From: Legionella rowbothamii
GTDB taxonomy: Bacteria > Pseudomonadota > Gammaproteobacteria > Legionellales > Legionellaceae
Assembly: GCF_900639985.1 (NCBI RefSeq)
Contig: NZ_CAAAIM010000003.1
Location: 1 to 64,000, forward strand
DNA: 64,000 bases
Direction: 5' to 3'
Every line of letters starts with the position of its first letter. Position 1 is the stretch's first letter. Below are positions 26,775 through 35,700 of the stretch, one piece after another. The notes under the pieces were generated by a model. The model saw only the letters and a program-made list of their open reading frames with translations, was not told where the DNA came from and did not search any database. A program made the translations under genes and the position numbers.

Positions 26775-28019
26775 CTATACATAAGCCGTGGCAATTTGCC
26801 CGTCCGCAACGTCTCTTTTATTGTATTCAAACTCTTCTCCAAGGAACATCGCCATGAATAGAATAAAAAAATAACCAGAGCCGGAATAAAAGAGTAACGA
26901 ATCTGATAAATTTCCTATCGCAAATGGAACCAGCATTGCACAGGCCATAAATTTCATCTTATGTAATCGCCAGCTTGCCTGAAGTAATGAGAAAAAAAAG
27001 TACGACAGGGCTGCAATACCTAATAAACCAAACTCAGCCGCTATTAACCAATATTGACTATGTGGCTCTAATAAGGTTTTTGTTTTCCAGATGGAAAAAT
27101 CGACAGGCCTTTCTTTATCATAATAATAAGCGAAACTAGCTGTACCATTCCCTACTATGGGGTGGTGGTTAAATAGTTGATGAGCATAATCATGAAATTG
27201 TAAGCGAATGCCTACATCCGTATTACGTTCATTATGCTGATACCCTTTAATTTGTCGGACAACATCATCAACGCGCATTTTCATGACTGGACTGATAAAA
27301 TAACATGTAGTAAACAAGGAACTAATCGCTATTATCCCTAGTATTGCTTGGCGCCAAGTACATATCTGTAGCACCAAAAGGAACATGAGTAATAAATAAA
27401 TAATATAACCAGTACGACTCCCATTTATAAAGAGAATTTGGTACGTAAATAGCAGGGCAAGTAATCCATAGCCAATTCGTGCATATTTTTGTTGGCGAAA
27501 GCAAAATAAAAAGGATAAATATGCAGCAAAGGCAACCATATAACTGGTCATGATATGGTTACGAAAAACATTATCTGGAGTCGAGGCAAAAGATGATAAA
27601 TAGCCTTGGAATTTAAGTATGGATAAGCCACAGGTAATGAGCATAGCCAATAAAAATGCATGGAAACAAAGTTGTCTGGTTGTGCTGTTTTGAAATCCAA
27701 CTACTAGAATAGGTAAATAAAGCAATTTGCTGTACTTCTCAACCACCACGTGCTGTTGAGAACTATTTGCAGGACTCCATAAACAAAAAATCACTGCCAT
27801 TCCAAACAGTAAAAAAGCTGCCTTACACCAGTGAGTAGAAAAAAGGCGTATAAAATCCGAGCGAAAACCGGGTGAAAAAATTATGGTTCCCAGAGACAAG
27901 GTTAGGCAAATACTTTTCGCTGAAGAGCTCATCGGAAAGAATAGAAGAGTTCCAATTAAAAAAAACTGAGCCCAGGCTTCCATGGGAGCTTTCAGTGAAA
28001 ATCTCATTAGCATTGCCAA
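26775..28019 (-). CDS. O-antigen ligase (WaaL/Wzy_C family)
   Basis: This 414-residue polytopic membrane protein has about ten to twelve helices. A large periplasmic loop before the last helices contains GIRLQFHDYAHQLFNHHPIV, followed by GNGTASF and EPHSQYWLIAAEFGLLGIA, matching the Wzy_C/WaaL pattern (R-x3-Y/W, HN/S-x-YL). It would transfer polymerised glycan from undecaprenyl diphosphate to lipid A-core or to another acceptor on the periplasmic face. Its direction opposes the PglC-like gene. A protein O-oligosaccharyltransferase of the same fold cannot be excluded. Confidence 0.85.
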   Translation of the reverse strand: MAMLMRFSLKAPMEAWAQFFLIGTLLFFPMSSSAKSICLTLSLGTIIFSPGFRSDFIRLFSTHWCKAAFLLFGMAVIFCLWSPANSSQQHVVVEKYSKLLYLPILVVGFQNSTTRQLCFHAFLLAMLITCGLSILKFQGYLSSFASTPDNVFRNHIMTSYMVAFAAYLSFLFCFRQQKYARIGYGLLALLFTYQILFINGSRTGYIIYLLLMFLLVLQICTWRQAILGIIAISSLFTTCYFISPVMKMRVDDVVRQIKGYQHNERNTDVGIRLQFHDYAHQLFNHHPIVGNGTASFAYYYDKERPVDFSIWKTKTLLEPHSQYWLIAAEFGLLGIAALSYFFFSLLQASWRLHKMKFMACAMLVPFAIGNLSDSLLFYSGSGYFFILFMAMFLGEEFEYNKRDVADGQIATAYV

Positions 28020-28214
28020 TTCATTATCTCCATTATTGGTAACTGATCAGAATGTAGTCCACAAAAATAGTGCATAATACTGCGATAAACGTATTTTTGG
28101 TAGGTCGCCGTCTAGCAAATAAGCCTTGAGTTTTGAATTTAAAACGATAATTATGAGGTGGAGAAACAAACGGTCGCTTGCTTCCATAATATTTAAAAAT
28201 GATAAGGATATCAC

Positions 28215-29642
28215 ATGCTATTTTTAGGATTAGGTAGACACAATGCCTTAAGACGTACTTTTATTTCATTTAGTGCTCTATTGGCATTGGTGGTAAATCA
28301 AACAGCAGCGGCGCGAAGCGGACATTTTTTTAACGTTTCTGCGACTGGTCCCGCATCTCAGGTGAGTATAACCCTATGTCTTAATGGCAAAGGACCATTA
28401 TCGTGCCAAAATTATGTGGTTTCTGCTTTAAACTTACGCATCAGCACAACAATATTCAATCACGTATATCCCGCCGCAGGTATAAAGATTAATACACCTG
28501 GCTACTCATTGAGCGGATGCACCCCCTATAATAATGGATATTGTTTATTTTCAGTCAGCAATACATTGCCTATAAACATTATGCTGACTAATACTGTGAA
28601 TCAAACAACGTTAATATCAAATAATCCTTCTTTAGCACTTTCCGTTAAGTGCTCAACAGGGGCAAGTGGCTGTGTCTATGTAAACGAGGCATTAACAGGT
28701 CAATCAAGACAAATAACGGTTACTAACAATGGGCTAATGACCGCTACCAATGTGTCAGTTACATCATCTGGGCTACCGTTCGGAACCGCCATTACTTCAT
28801 CAACTTGTAGTGGAACATTAGAACCTGCGAGCTCGTGTAGCATAACCGTTACGCCCGGTACTACAGCAAGTTCTGCTTGCACCACGGGTACCGTGCCCGC
28901 TGATGCCATCATCACCATAAGGGGCAGTAATACGAACGAAAGTAACGTTAAAATAGCAGTACTTAGTTATGGCTGTATTTATCAAGGAGGGTATGTGTAT
29001 GCTATTGACGATACAACCATAAGCTCAGGAAGTATTGGGGGTAAAGTTACCGCCCTTAGCGACCAGGTTTCGCCAACAACAGGCATCCTCTGGAGTGCAG
29101 ATAGTTCCGGTAATTATGATGATGGCGTAAGTATTTGGGGGATTGATGAGGAGTCAACCACTAATGCGCCAAGCCCTAATGCAAGCTCTAGCCCACCGGC
29201 GGCATTATATCCTGGACAATCCAATTGCAATGGTAAAGTAGATGGCTCGTGCAATTCTAATAACATTTATATTTATTACAGTAATTTCGCCACTTCCATC
29301 CCTCCCTTGTCAAGTTATGCAGCAGGCCGTTGTAAACAAGTGATTAATGGGTATTCAGATTGGTATTTACCTCCTATTTGCGACATGGGCCCAGACTCAG
29401 GTGCAATGATTTGCCCCTCTCCTGCGCTACAAAACATGGTTGATAATTTGCCTATACTCATCGATAACTGCATTGGCTCGAAGTGCTTAGTTGGAGATCA
29501 TTGGAGTTCTACTGAACAAGCAGGCAACCCGAGTGACAATGCTTGGTCCGAATGCTTTGCTTCAGGTGGCAATAGTGAGCAATGCATTGATATTAAAAGT
29601 GAACTGTTGGGTGTTAGATGTTCCCGGACATTGACTTTTTAA
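28215..29642 (+). CDS. Exported protein with C-terminal DUF1566 (Lcl-type) domain
   Basis: The start at 28215 has aagga eight bases upstream. An N-terminal signal segment (to about residue 33, NQTAAAR) precedes two Ig-like beta regions (residues 35-130 and 140-255, with VTNNGLMTATNVSV and SCSITVTPG). Residues about 255-475 form a DUF1566 domain: YVYAIDDTT, GRCKQVINGYSDWYLPPI, GDHWSSTEQ and a terminal VRCSR. The same domain ends the Legionella collagen-like adhesin Lcl, which binds glycosaminoglycans; here the collagen repeats are missing. A surface or secreted adhesin-like role is inferred. The protein is Cys-rich, consistent with disulfides outside the cytoplasm. Confidence 0.82.
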   Translation: MLFLGLGRHNALRRTFISFSALLALVVNQTAAARSGHFFNVSATGPASQVSITLCLNGKGPLSCQNYVVSALNLRISTTIFNHVYPAAGIKINTPGYSLSGCTPYNNGYCLFSVSNTLPINIMLTNTVNQTTLISNNPSLALSVKCSTGASGCVYVNEALTGQSRQITVTNNGLMTATNVSVTSSGLPFGTAITSSTCSGTLEPASSCSITVTPGTTASSACTTGTVPADAIITIRGSNTNESNVKIAVLSYGCIYQGGYVYAIDDTTISSGSIGGKVTALSDQVSPTTGILWSADSSGNYDDGVSIWGIDEESTTNAPSPNASSSPPAALYPGQSNCNGKVDGSCNSNNIYIYYSNFATSIPPLSSYAAGRCKQVINGYSDWYLPPICDMGPDSGAMICPSPALQNMVDNLPILIDNCIGSKCLVGDHWSSTEQAGNPSDNAWSECFASGGNSEQCIDIKSELLGVRCSRTLTF

Positions 29643-29785
29643 AGATATTCAAACGGGCTGAAGAAGCAGGGTTGTTTATTATTAATTTACTTAATAGTAA
29701 TCAATCCTATTTTTGCCAAAATGTTTACATACAAATCATGTAAATTTAAAATGCATCTAATTTAGTTTTAAATGATTATTTATAA

Positions 29786-30445
29786 ATGTATTCAAAATTT
29801 CCAGTAGTACCTCCGGACATTTTTTTTAAATTCAAGCATAGTGAAATTAACCAACACCTACCTTCTAAAGACCTAGATCAACTTAGCAAATTACAGGATT
29901 TACTTAATAGTAAGCGGATTCACTTATTATTTGGTCATTATGATGTGGAGATTGTGTTGCAAGAAGGTGATTTGCGTGTGACCAATTTAAATTCCCATGG
30001 GGTAATGCGAACCTGTGCCATAGTCCACTTTTCTTCATCAATTCCGGATTGGCTTCAAGAGACCCATAATAAAATTTATAAGGGGGGCTCCATTGGCCAA
30101 ACCATTAAAGAAGAGGGGTTCTCTTTAACCAAAAAAGATTCTTTTTTAGGTGTTACTGAATTACCTGAGTTTGCTAAGTTAAAGATGAACACGGAGGAAA
30201 GTACTGCTGCTGTTCATATCTATCAGCTTGTGGTTAGCCATTCTGCAACTACCGAAACGGTAATGTATTGTACTATTACTGAGGTTCATAGCCCTCAGTA
30301 TTTAACTCTTGGTGATTTATTGTATTTAACCTCTGCCAGCCCTGAGCCTTATGCAATTACAGGAAAAGTACAACAGTGCTTAGATGAGTTGAGTGGGTTG
30401 GAGCAATTACTTAAACATGGGGTTAATATTCTAAGATCAAAGTAA
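29786..30445 (+). CDS. Chorismate-lyase/UTRA-fold-like protein
   Basis: No DNA-binding domain is present in this 219-residue protein. The order RTCAIVHFSSSIPDWLQETH, GGSIGQTIKEEGFSLTK, a helical stretch to LKMNTEESTAAVHIYQLVVS, and MYCTITEVHSPQYLTL resembles the UTRA/chorismate-lyase fold (strand with Arg, SL/SIG-x2-I, ligand-lid loop, hydrophobic strand). The catalytic arrangement of UbiC is not obvious, so ligand binding rather than chorismate cleavage is as likely. Assignment is inference from pattern. No signal peptide. It stands alone; the start has no clear Shine-Dalgarno. Confidence 0.55.
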   Translation: MYSKFPVVPPDIFFKFKHSEINQHLPSKDLDQLSKLQDLLNSKRIHLLFGHYDVEIVLQEGDLRVTNLNSHGVMRTCAIVHFSSSIPDWLQETHNKIYKGGSIGQTIKEEGFSLTKKDSFLGVTELPEFAKLKMNTEESTAAVHIYQLVVSHSATTETVMYCTITEVHSPQYLTLGDLLYLTSASPEPYAITGKVQQCLDELSGLEQLLKHGVNILRSK

Positions 30446-30654
30446 CGATGGAACTATTTAAAATATTAGATTACAGCCTTCTTCAGAAGTGGAATTCAAT
30501 TAATAACCGTCTGGATAGAGTGGTACTAATGAAACTGAAACAATGTTCAGTTTCATTAATTAGACTCAATTGTTAATTGGTTTTGAGCCTCTCCTTATTA
30601 GTATTATTATAGGTTTTGTAGCGTTTTTATCTCATTGGAAAAGCTGTTGTTTTA

Positions 30655-30810
30655 CTAAGGCCTACCACGTAAAAGTACCACAAGAAGCAAAATAAGAAGG
30701 ATTAATCCAACACCACCGCTAGGATAATATCCCCAGCCTACACTGTAGGGCCAGGCAGGAAGCAATGCTAATATCAATAAGATTAAAACAATTAATAAAA
30801 TTAAATTCAT
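30655..30810 (-). CDS. DUF3309 family small membrane protein
   Basis: This 51-residue protein has two hydrophobic segments around the family-typical LLPAWPYSVGWGYYPSGGVG (DUF3309 proteins share LPxWPHSxxWGYxPSGGLG). The second of two adjacent ATGs (30808-30810) is placed best behind gggag. Members are common in environmental proteobacteria and have no known function; stress association is often suggested. It is divergent from the PRC-barrel gene, with which it may share a regulatory region. Confidence 0.88.
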   Translation of the reverse strand: MNLILLIVLILLILALLPAWPYSVGWGYYPSGGVGLILLILLLVVLLRGRP

Positions 30811-31007
30811 CATAAACTCCCTTTTTAAAACTCCATCTTTTTAAGTTTAGACTTAAATCAGAGGTGTTGTATTTTATTTGTTCAGAAAAGCGAATAATTT
30901 GCGTTATTTTTATACTTTCTAGGGGAGTGATTTTTTGATTTCTCATCCGCTGATTACTATTATTTAAGATGAGTAACCCTTTAGTTTCTAGAGCAAGGAG
31001 AGTCATC

Positions 31008-31352
31008 ATGGAAAATAGAGGAATTGTCAAATCTGGTGAAATTACAGGAGCAAAAGTAACGAATCCAGCAAATGAAAATTTAGGTGAAATTGCAGAAGTA
31101 GTTATTGATAAACAATCTGGTGAAGTAAGTTATTTAGTCTTAGACTTTGGCGGCCTCTTAGGATTCGGAAATAAATATTTTGCGATTCCTTGGCAATTGT
31201 TTTTATATGATAATCAGGATGATCACTTTATTCTGAATGTGGATAAGCAACAATTAAAAAATGCCCCTGGTTTTGACAAAGAGCATTGGCCAGATTTTTC
31301 TGCCCCTGAATTTACTACTTTAATTACTGGTTTTTATACTGGAGAAAAGTAA
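31008..31352 (+). CDS. PRC-barrel domain protein
   Basis: The first 80 residues make a PRC-barrel (GEITGAKVTNPANENLGEI, VVIDKQSGEVSYLVLDFGGL, GNKYFAIPWQLF). These small beta-barrels occur in stress-associated and photosynthetic proteins and mediate protein contacts. An upstream ATG at 30969 is in frame, but aaggag at 30995-31000 lies seven bases before the ATG at 31008, deciding the start (114 residues). A clear hairpin terminator follows. Divergent from the DUF3309 gene; both are typical of envelope or stress adaptation sets. Confidence 0.87.
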   Translation: MENRGIVKSGEITGAKVTNPANENLGEIAEVVIDKQSGEVSYLVLDFGGLLGFGNKYFAIPWQLFLYDNQDDHFILNVDKQQLKNAPGFDKEHWPDFSAPEFTTLITGFYTGEK

Positions 31353-31417
31353 TTTCATGTCTCATTCACAATAGACTCAAAATTGAGATTGATAAGGATT
31401 TTTAGTTTTTCTAAGAT

Positions 31418-31441
31418 AGATAAGGCTGAAATGCCTTATCT
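31418..31441 (+). terminator. Hairpin terminator after PRC-barrel gene
   Basis: agataaggc (31418-31426) pairs perfectly with gccttatct (31433-31441) around six bases, followed by a T-rich stretch (tgttctttt). Confidence 0.75.
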
Positions 31442-31572
31442 TGTTCTTTTATCCAGATATTTTTTCTCCGTATATACGTAGTCCTGATGCAGCTTAGCAT
31501 AATCAATTTTTTTTCTTGCCATAACCTTTTTTTGCTTTATTATCATGCAAAAATTGGCGGGGTGAGGTTGTT

Positions 31573-32139
31573 ATGAAAACAATTTGTGTTTATCTTGGTG
31601 CAAACATGGGCAATAATAAATCATTTGCACAGGCCGCTATAAAACTTGCACATGAGCTGGTTATCAGGGATCTTACCTTGATTTATGGTGGTTCAAGTTT
31701 AGGGATGATGGGGCTTTTGGCAACCACGATGAAAGAGCTAGGTGGCAAAGCAATCGGGGTTATTACTACTCATCTTCTAGATAAAGAAAAACCTTTGACA
31801 ACGTTGGATCAACTACATGTAGTCGACTCAATGCAGGAACGAAAAAAAATGCTTCAAGAGTTAGCTGATGCATTTATAGCGATGCCTGGAGGCTTAGGCA
31901 CTTTGGAAGAAGCGATTGAAACATGGAATGCCATCAAAATAGGTGAGCTTGATAAAAAAATAGGATTTTTGAATATTGATAATTATTTTCAAAAGTTATT
32001 CAATTTTATAGATGACTGCGAAACGAATGGGTTCATGAATGCGAAACAAACGGCAATACCCATAGTAAACAGCGATCCATCTTTGTTGCTTAATTATTTA
32101 GTGCAAACAACGGAAAGCACAGTCTTGTTTAACCAATAA
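31573..32139 (+). CDS. LOG-family nucleoside 5'-monophosphate phosphoribohydrolase
   Basis: The 188-residue protein carries the lysine-decarboxylase-like LOG signatures: CVYLGANMGNN, LIYGGSSLGMMGLLA, and MPGGLGTLEEAIETW (PGGxGTxxE, with catalytic Arg/Glu region, MQERKKML upstream). Enzymes of this family release the base from nucleoside monophosphates, including cytokinin precursors in plants; bacterial members mostly have a general nucleotide salvage or disposal role. Lysine decarboxylase, a common older label, is not supported. The start at 31573 follows gaggt. Single gene. Confidence 0.92.
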   Translation: MKTICVYLGANMGNNKSFAQAAIKLAHELVIRDLTLIYGGSSLGMMGLLATTMKELGGKAIGVITTHLLDKEKPLTTLDQLHVVDSMQERKKMLQELADAFIAMPGGLGTLEEAIETWNAIKIGELDKKIGFLNIDNYFQKLFNFIDDCETNGFMNAKQTAIPIVNSDPSLLLNYLVQTTESTVLFNQ

Positions 32140-32298
32140 AAATAATATCTTAACCTATAATAAAAAAAATAATCCCCAAGCAATTGCATAACGTTTTCTC
32201 TTAAATGACCTCGAATGTGAAACCATCACCTTATAGTGTTAAAAATGAATCAATGAGGACATTGATCAAATGTTCAATGAATTCGCTGGCTCATAGTT

Positions 32299-32325
32299 CC
32301 CGGATTTCACTGCGTTGCATCCAGG
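32299..32325. repeat. REP-like hairpin
   Basis: cccggat (32299-32305) pairs with atccagg (32319-32325) across tcactgcgttgc. The sequence resembles widespread proteobacterial extragenic repeats of the form CCCGGAT...ATCCGGG. No convincing gene lies in this 570-base gap. Confidence 0.5.
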
Positions 32326-32410
32326 CTAAATTAGATTGGGTTTTGATGAGCATTGCTCGGTACAGGGATTTTAATTACTCAAGGTGTGTTGCGCAGGATG
32401 ACATTCACTG

Positions 32411-32452
32411 CTGGAGTATAAAGGACGAGCGAGCTCCTTTTTTATACTCCAG
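32411..32452. repeat. 42-base hairpin repeat
   Basis: ctggagtataaa (32411-32422) and tttatactccag (32441-32452) are perfect complements around an inner partly self-complementary loop (ggac...gctcc). It lies in the gap before the glutamate synthase gene and may be a REP-type element or an attenuator. Confidence 0.6.
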
Positions 32453-32713
32453 TAACGAGCAATATATGTTTAAGCCAGTGACTTGGTCTTTATTCTCAAG
32501 GTTAGGAGGCTATATCATGATTAGAAGCTTTGCTGAAAACACTGTAACTAGAAAATCAAGTCTAATCTCGTGAGATTTTGACCATCGGTGATCATTTAGT
32601 TCTATACTTAAATTACCTATTTTATTAGGGCCACTCTTATGTATAGATTAGAAATTAAAAATCACAATATTCTCGCTGATTTATAACACTATTTTAGTGA
32701 GCAAGAGAGATTT

Positions 32714-35700
32714 ATGGTCACAAAAAAACCAAAGGATTGTACCAGTCCATCATGTCGAAATGACTCTTCAGCGTGCGGAGTAAGTCTAATTGTTCATTTT
32801 TCAAAAGATGGCTCATCTATTAATAGTCATGACTTAGTTAAAGAGGGTCTAGAGGTATTAACCAGTTTTAGCTACCGCTCAGGCTATAACATAGCAACGC
32901 AAGAAAGTGATGGTTCGGGAATCAGGTTTTATGGGTTGTCGTCTCTTTTTTTTAATAAGCTACTGAAAAATGGAGATTTTTCGGTAGCAAATGCAAACAA
33001 TTTATCATTAAATTTAAACGATAAATATTATGCCATAGGACAGTTTTTTCTACCTCAGGAGCCACATCAATTCACCAAGGCAACCAGGCTTATTACGCTT
33101 TGTGCTAAAAACAAGGGCCTTAAAATTATTGGTTGGCGAAATTTAGATAAGGCAATGAATCTCAATGTATTATCTGAGCGTGCCCGAACCAAAAAGCCAG
33201 CTATTTGGCAAATCATTCTCGTAACAAATACCTCAATGCCTTCAGAGTTGAACGAATTTACGCTAATTGAGTTGAACCAAGCGATTTACTATCATGCGCG
33301 TGAACAACAAATTTCCCTCAATATTGTCAGCTTGAGTAGCGAAAAAGTTGTTTATAAAGGAATGATACCTTCACCTTTATTGGCAGAGGTTTATCACGAT
33401 TTACGTGATCCGGATTTTACCGCCTATGCTTGTGATGTGCATGCGCGGTTTGCCACGAATACTAGTCCTCAATGGTCCAATGCGCAGCCTTGCCCTAATT
33501 TTACTTCACATAATGGTGAGTTAAATTCTGCATTTAGTAATGCTAAACAAATGACTTATGAGTTAAATTCGCAACAGTTCCAAGGGATTTATCCAAACGA
33601 AGCACTGTCTGACTCGATGCAATTAGATGCCGATCTGGCAAATCAAATCGTTATGAAACAACTCTCTTTGGATGAGGCAGTAGTCCGGCTTTTAGCACCG
33701 GATCAAGGCGACTTTCCCGATGAAATTAACGCCATGCTAAAATATTGGTCTTTAGAGCGAACCTCCTACAATGGGCCTGCCTTTATCGTTGCCGGTTTTG
33801 CAGGAAACTTTATAGCAAAACTAGATAGCATGGGGCTTCGGCCTTCGCGTTGGGCTTTAGTTGAAGACCAGCAAGGCCGTCGTCGTCTGTATGCAGCCTC
33901 AGATGATTTTATTAACGTAGAAGACGGGGTTCTACTTAAAAAAGGGCACCTTGAGCCAGGGGGCATGTTATTATTAACCTGTGAAGGTCAATTATTACAA
34001 ACCGAGGAAATTCTCGAATATATAGCGGCACGTTACCACCAAAATCACCTTGATTATTTTCAGCAACAAGTGCAAAAAATAGTATTTTCCCTACCGCAAA
34101 GGGACCAAACTGCTGCAATAGAACATTACTTAAAAACGCCTACTGGCTCAGATTTAGAGCGTATTTTATACGCGGCAGGTTGGGATTATGAAGCTGAAGA
34201 TCAAGTGGTACGGGTTATGGCGGAAACGGGTTGTGAGCGTACCGCAGCAATGGGGGATGATACTAATATCTTATATACCCATACCTTACCCCCACACATC
34301 GCTTATTTTTTTCATCAATTATTTGCGCAAGTGTCCGCCCCACCCTTAGATTCTATTAAAGAGCGGTCGCGTTTTTCACTGAATACCTTTATTGGCGGTG
34401 GGGGGGATACCACAGTGCCACCTCAATTCATCGAACTTGCTTCTCCTATCTTAACCGTGGAAGAATTGGCTCATATAGAATATCACCCCCAGGTTCACTC
34501 GCAAGTTATCGATACTAGCTTTGCGGTTTATTTTGGGCAAACCTCATTCACTATAGAGCAGGCTAATGAACTTTTAAGTACAGCTATTCAAACTGTTTTA
34601 CAGCATGTAGAACAGGCAGTTTATGAGCAAAAAATAACGAATTTAATCTTAAGTGATCGTCATGCGGACCCTCAGCGAGCCGTCATTCCTGACTTGATTG
34701 CAGTGGCAGTAGTAAGAAAGTTTCTCGAGAAAAAACATTTGGATTTTAAGGTATCAATTACTATTGACTCCTATCAAATCGCCGGCCCTCACCAAGCCTC
34801 TACCTTATTAGCTCTTGGCGCCAAAGCAGTTTATCCACGCGGTGCTTATGCCAAAATACATGCCCTTTTTCCTGATAATCCTTATGTATATTGCGCTAAT
34901 TATCGCGAAGCACTGCAAAAATGTTTGCTCAAAACTATGGGTAAAATGGGCATCACCGATGTTAATAATTACATCAATGGTTCACTAGTTGCTGCTTTAG
35001 GTCTTGATTTGAGTCCACTGGCCAATGAATTAAGCGACTCTTTAAGCTTATCTACCATTTTTACCAAAATTTATTCACCGCTAAAAGGCGTAAGTCTCGA
35101 GCAGATTGCCCATGGGGTTTTAATTAGGCATCAACAAGCCAGTAATCCCGATCATGAGTTTATTCTTTTGCCGCGCTCAGGTTATTACATGCCAGAAAAA
35201 AATGGCGTAAAACATGGATTTGGTCCGCAGATCGTCAATGCGTTTACTGCATGGATGAATGAAGAAAACCAATCGGCTAGCCTGTATCAAATGCATTTAA
35301 GCCTGCATCAAAAAGGATATCCTGATTTTATTTCTGATGTGTCGGCCTTTTCTGTAAGCGCAGGTTTTCTTGATCCACGGTTTAAAAATAAAGAAGGATT
35401 TTATCCTGCTGATTATCTTGAACAATTTAAACCCTCTGCCGCATTTAAAAAATTCACCCAAGCTGTGGAAGCGTACCAACATGAAAACCCTACTTCATTG
35501 CGCGATTATTTTAAAATTAAAGTCGGCAAAAATGATAAAGCGCAAGACAATGAGCAGCCAATACAAAGCCAACAAGACATTCGTAATTTGTTGTATGCGG
35601 GCAGCATGAGTCAGGGGGCCTTAACGGTTGCTAATCCGCAAAAACCACATAAGCTAGGTGCGCATGAAACCCTAACCCGGGGCATGAATGCGGTGGGGGC

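Noticed and set aside
26537..26857. 106-codon plus-strand ORF
   Set aside because: Its 3' third overlaps the O-antigen ligase coding region on the other strand, and the protein shows no domain or good start signal.
29786..30445. GntR-family transcription regulator
   Set aside because: Only the ligand-binding-like half is suggested; no helix-turn-helix N-terminus exists in this or an adjacent frame.
31573..32139. Lysine decarboxylase
   Set aside because: PGGxGTxxE and GGSSLGMMG are LOG nucleosidase signatures; no PLP-binding lysine motif is present.
32205..32573. 122-codon plus-strand ORF in the gap before the glutamate synthase gene
   Set aside because: It runs through a REP-like hairpin and a 42-base palindrome, has no Shine-Dalgarno or family likeness, and a composition unlike neighbours; taken as chance.
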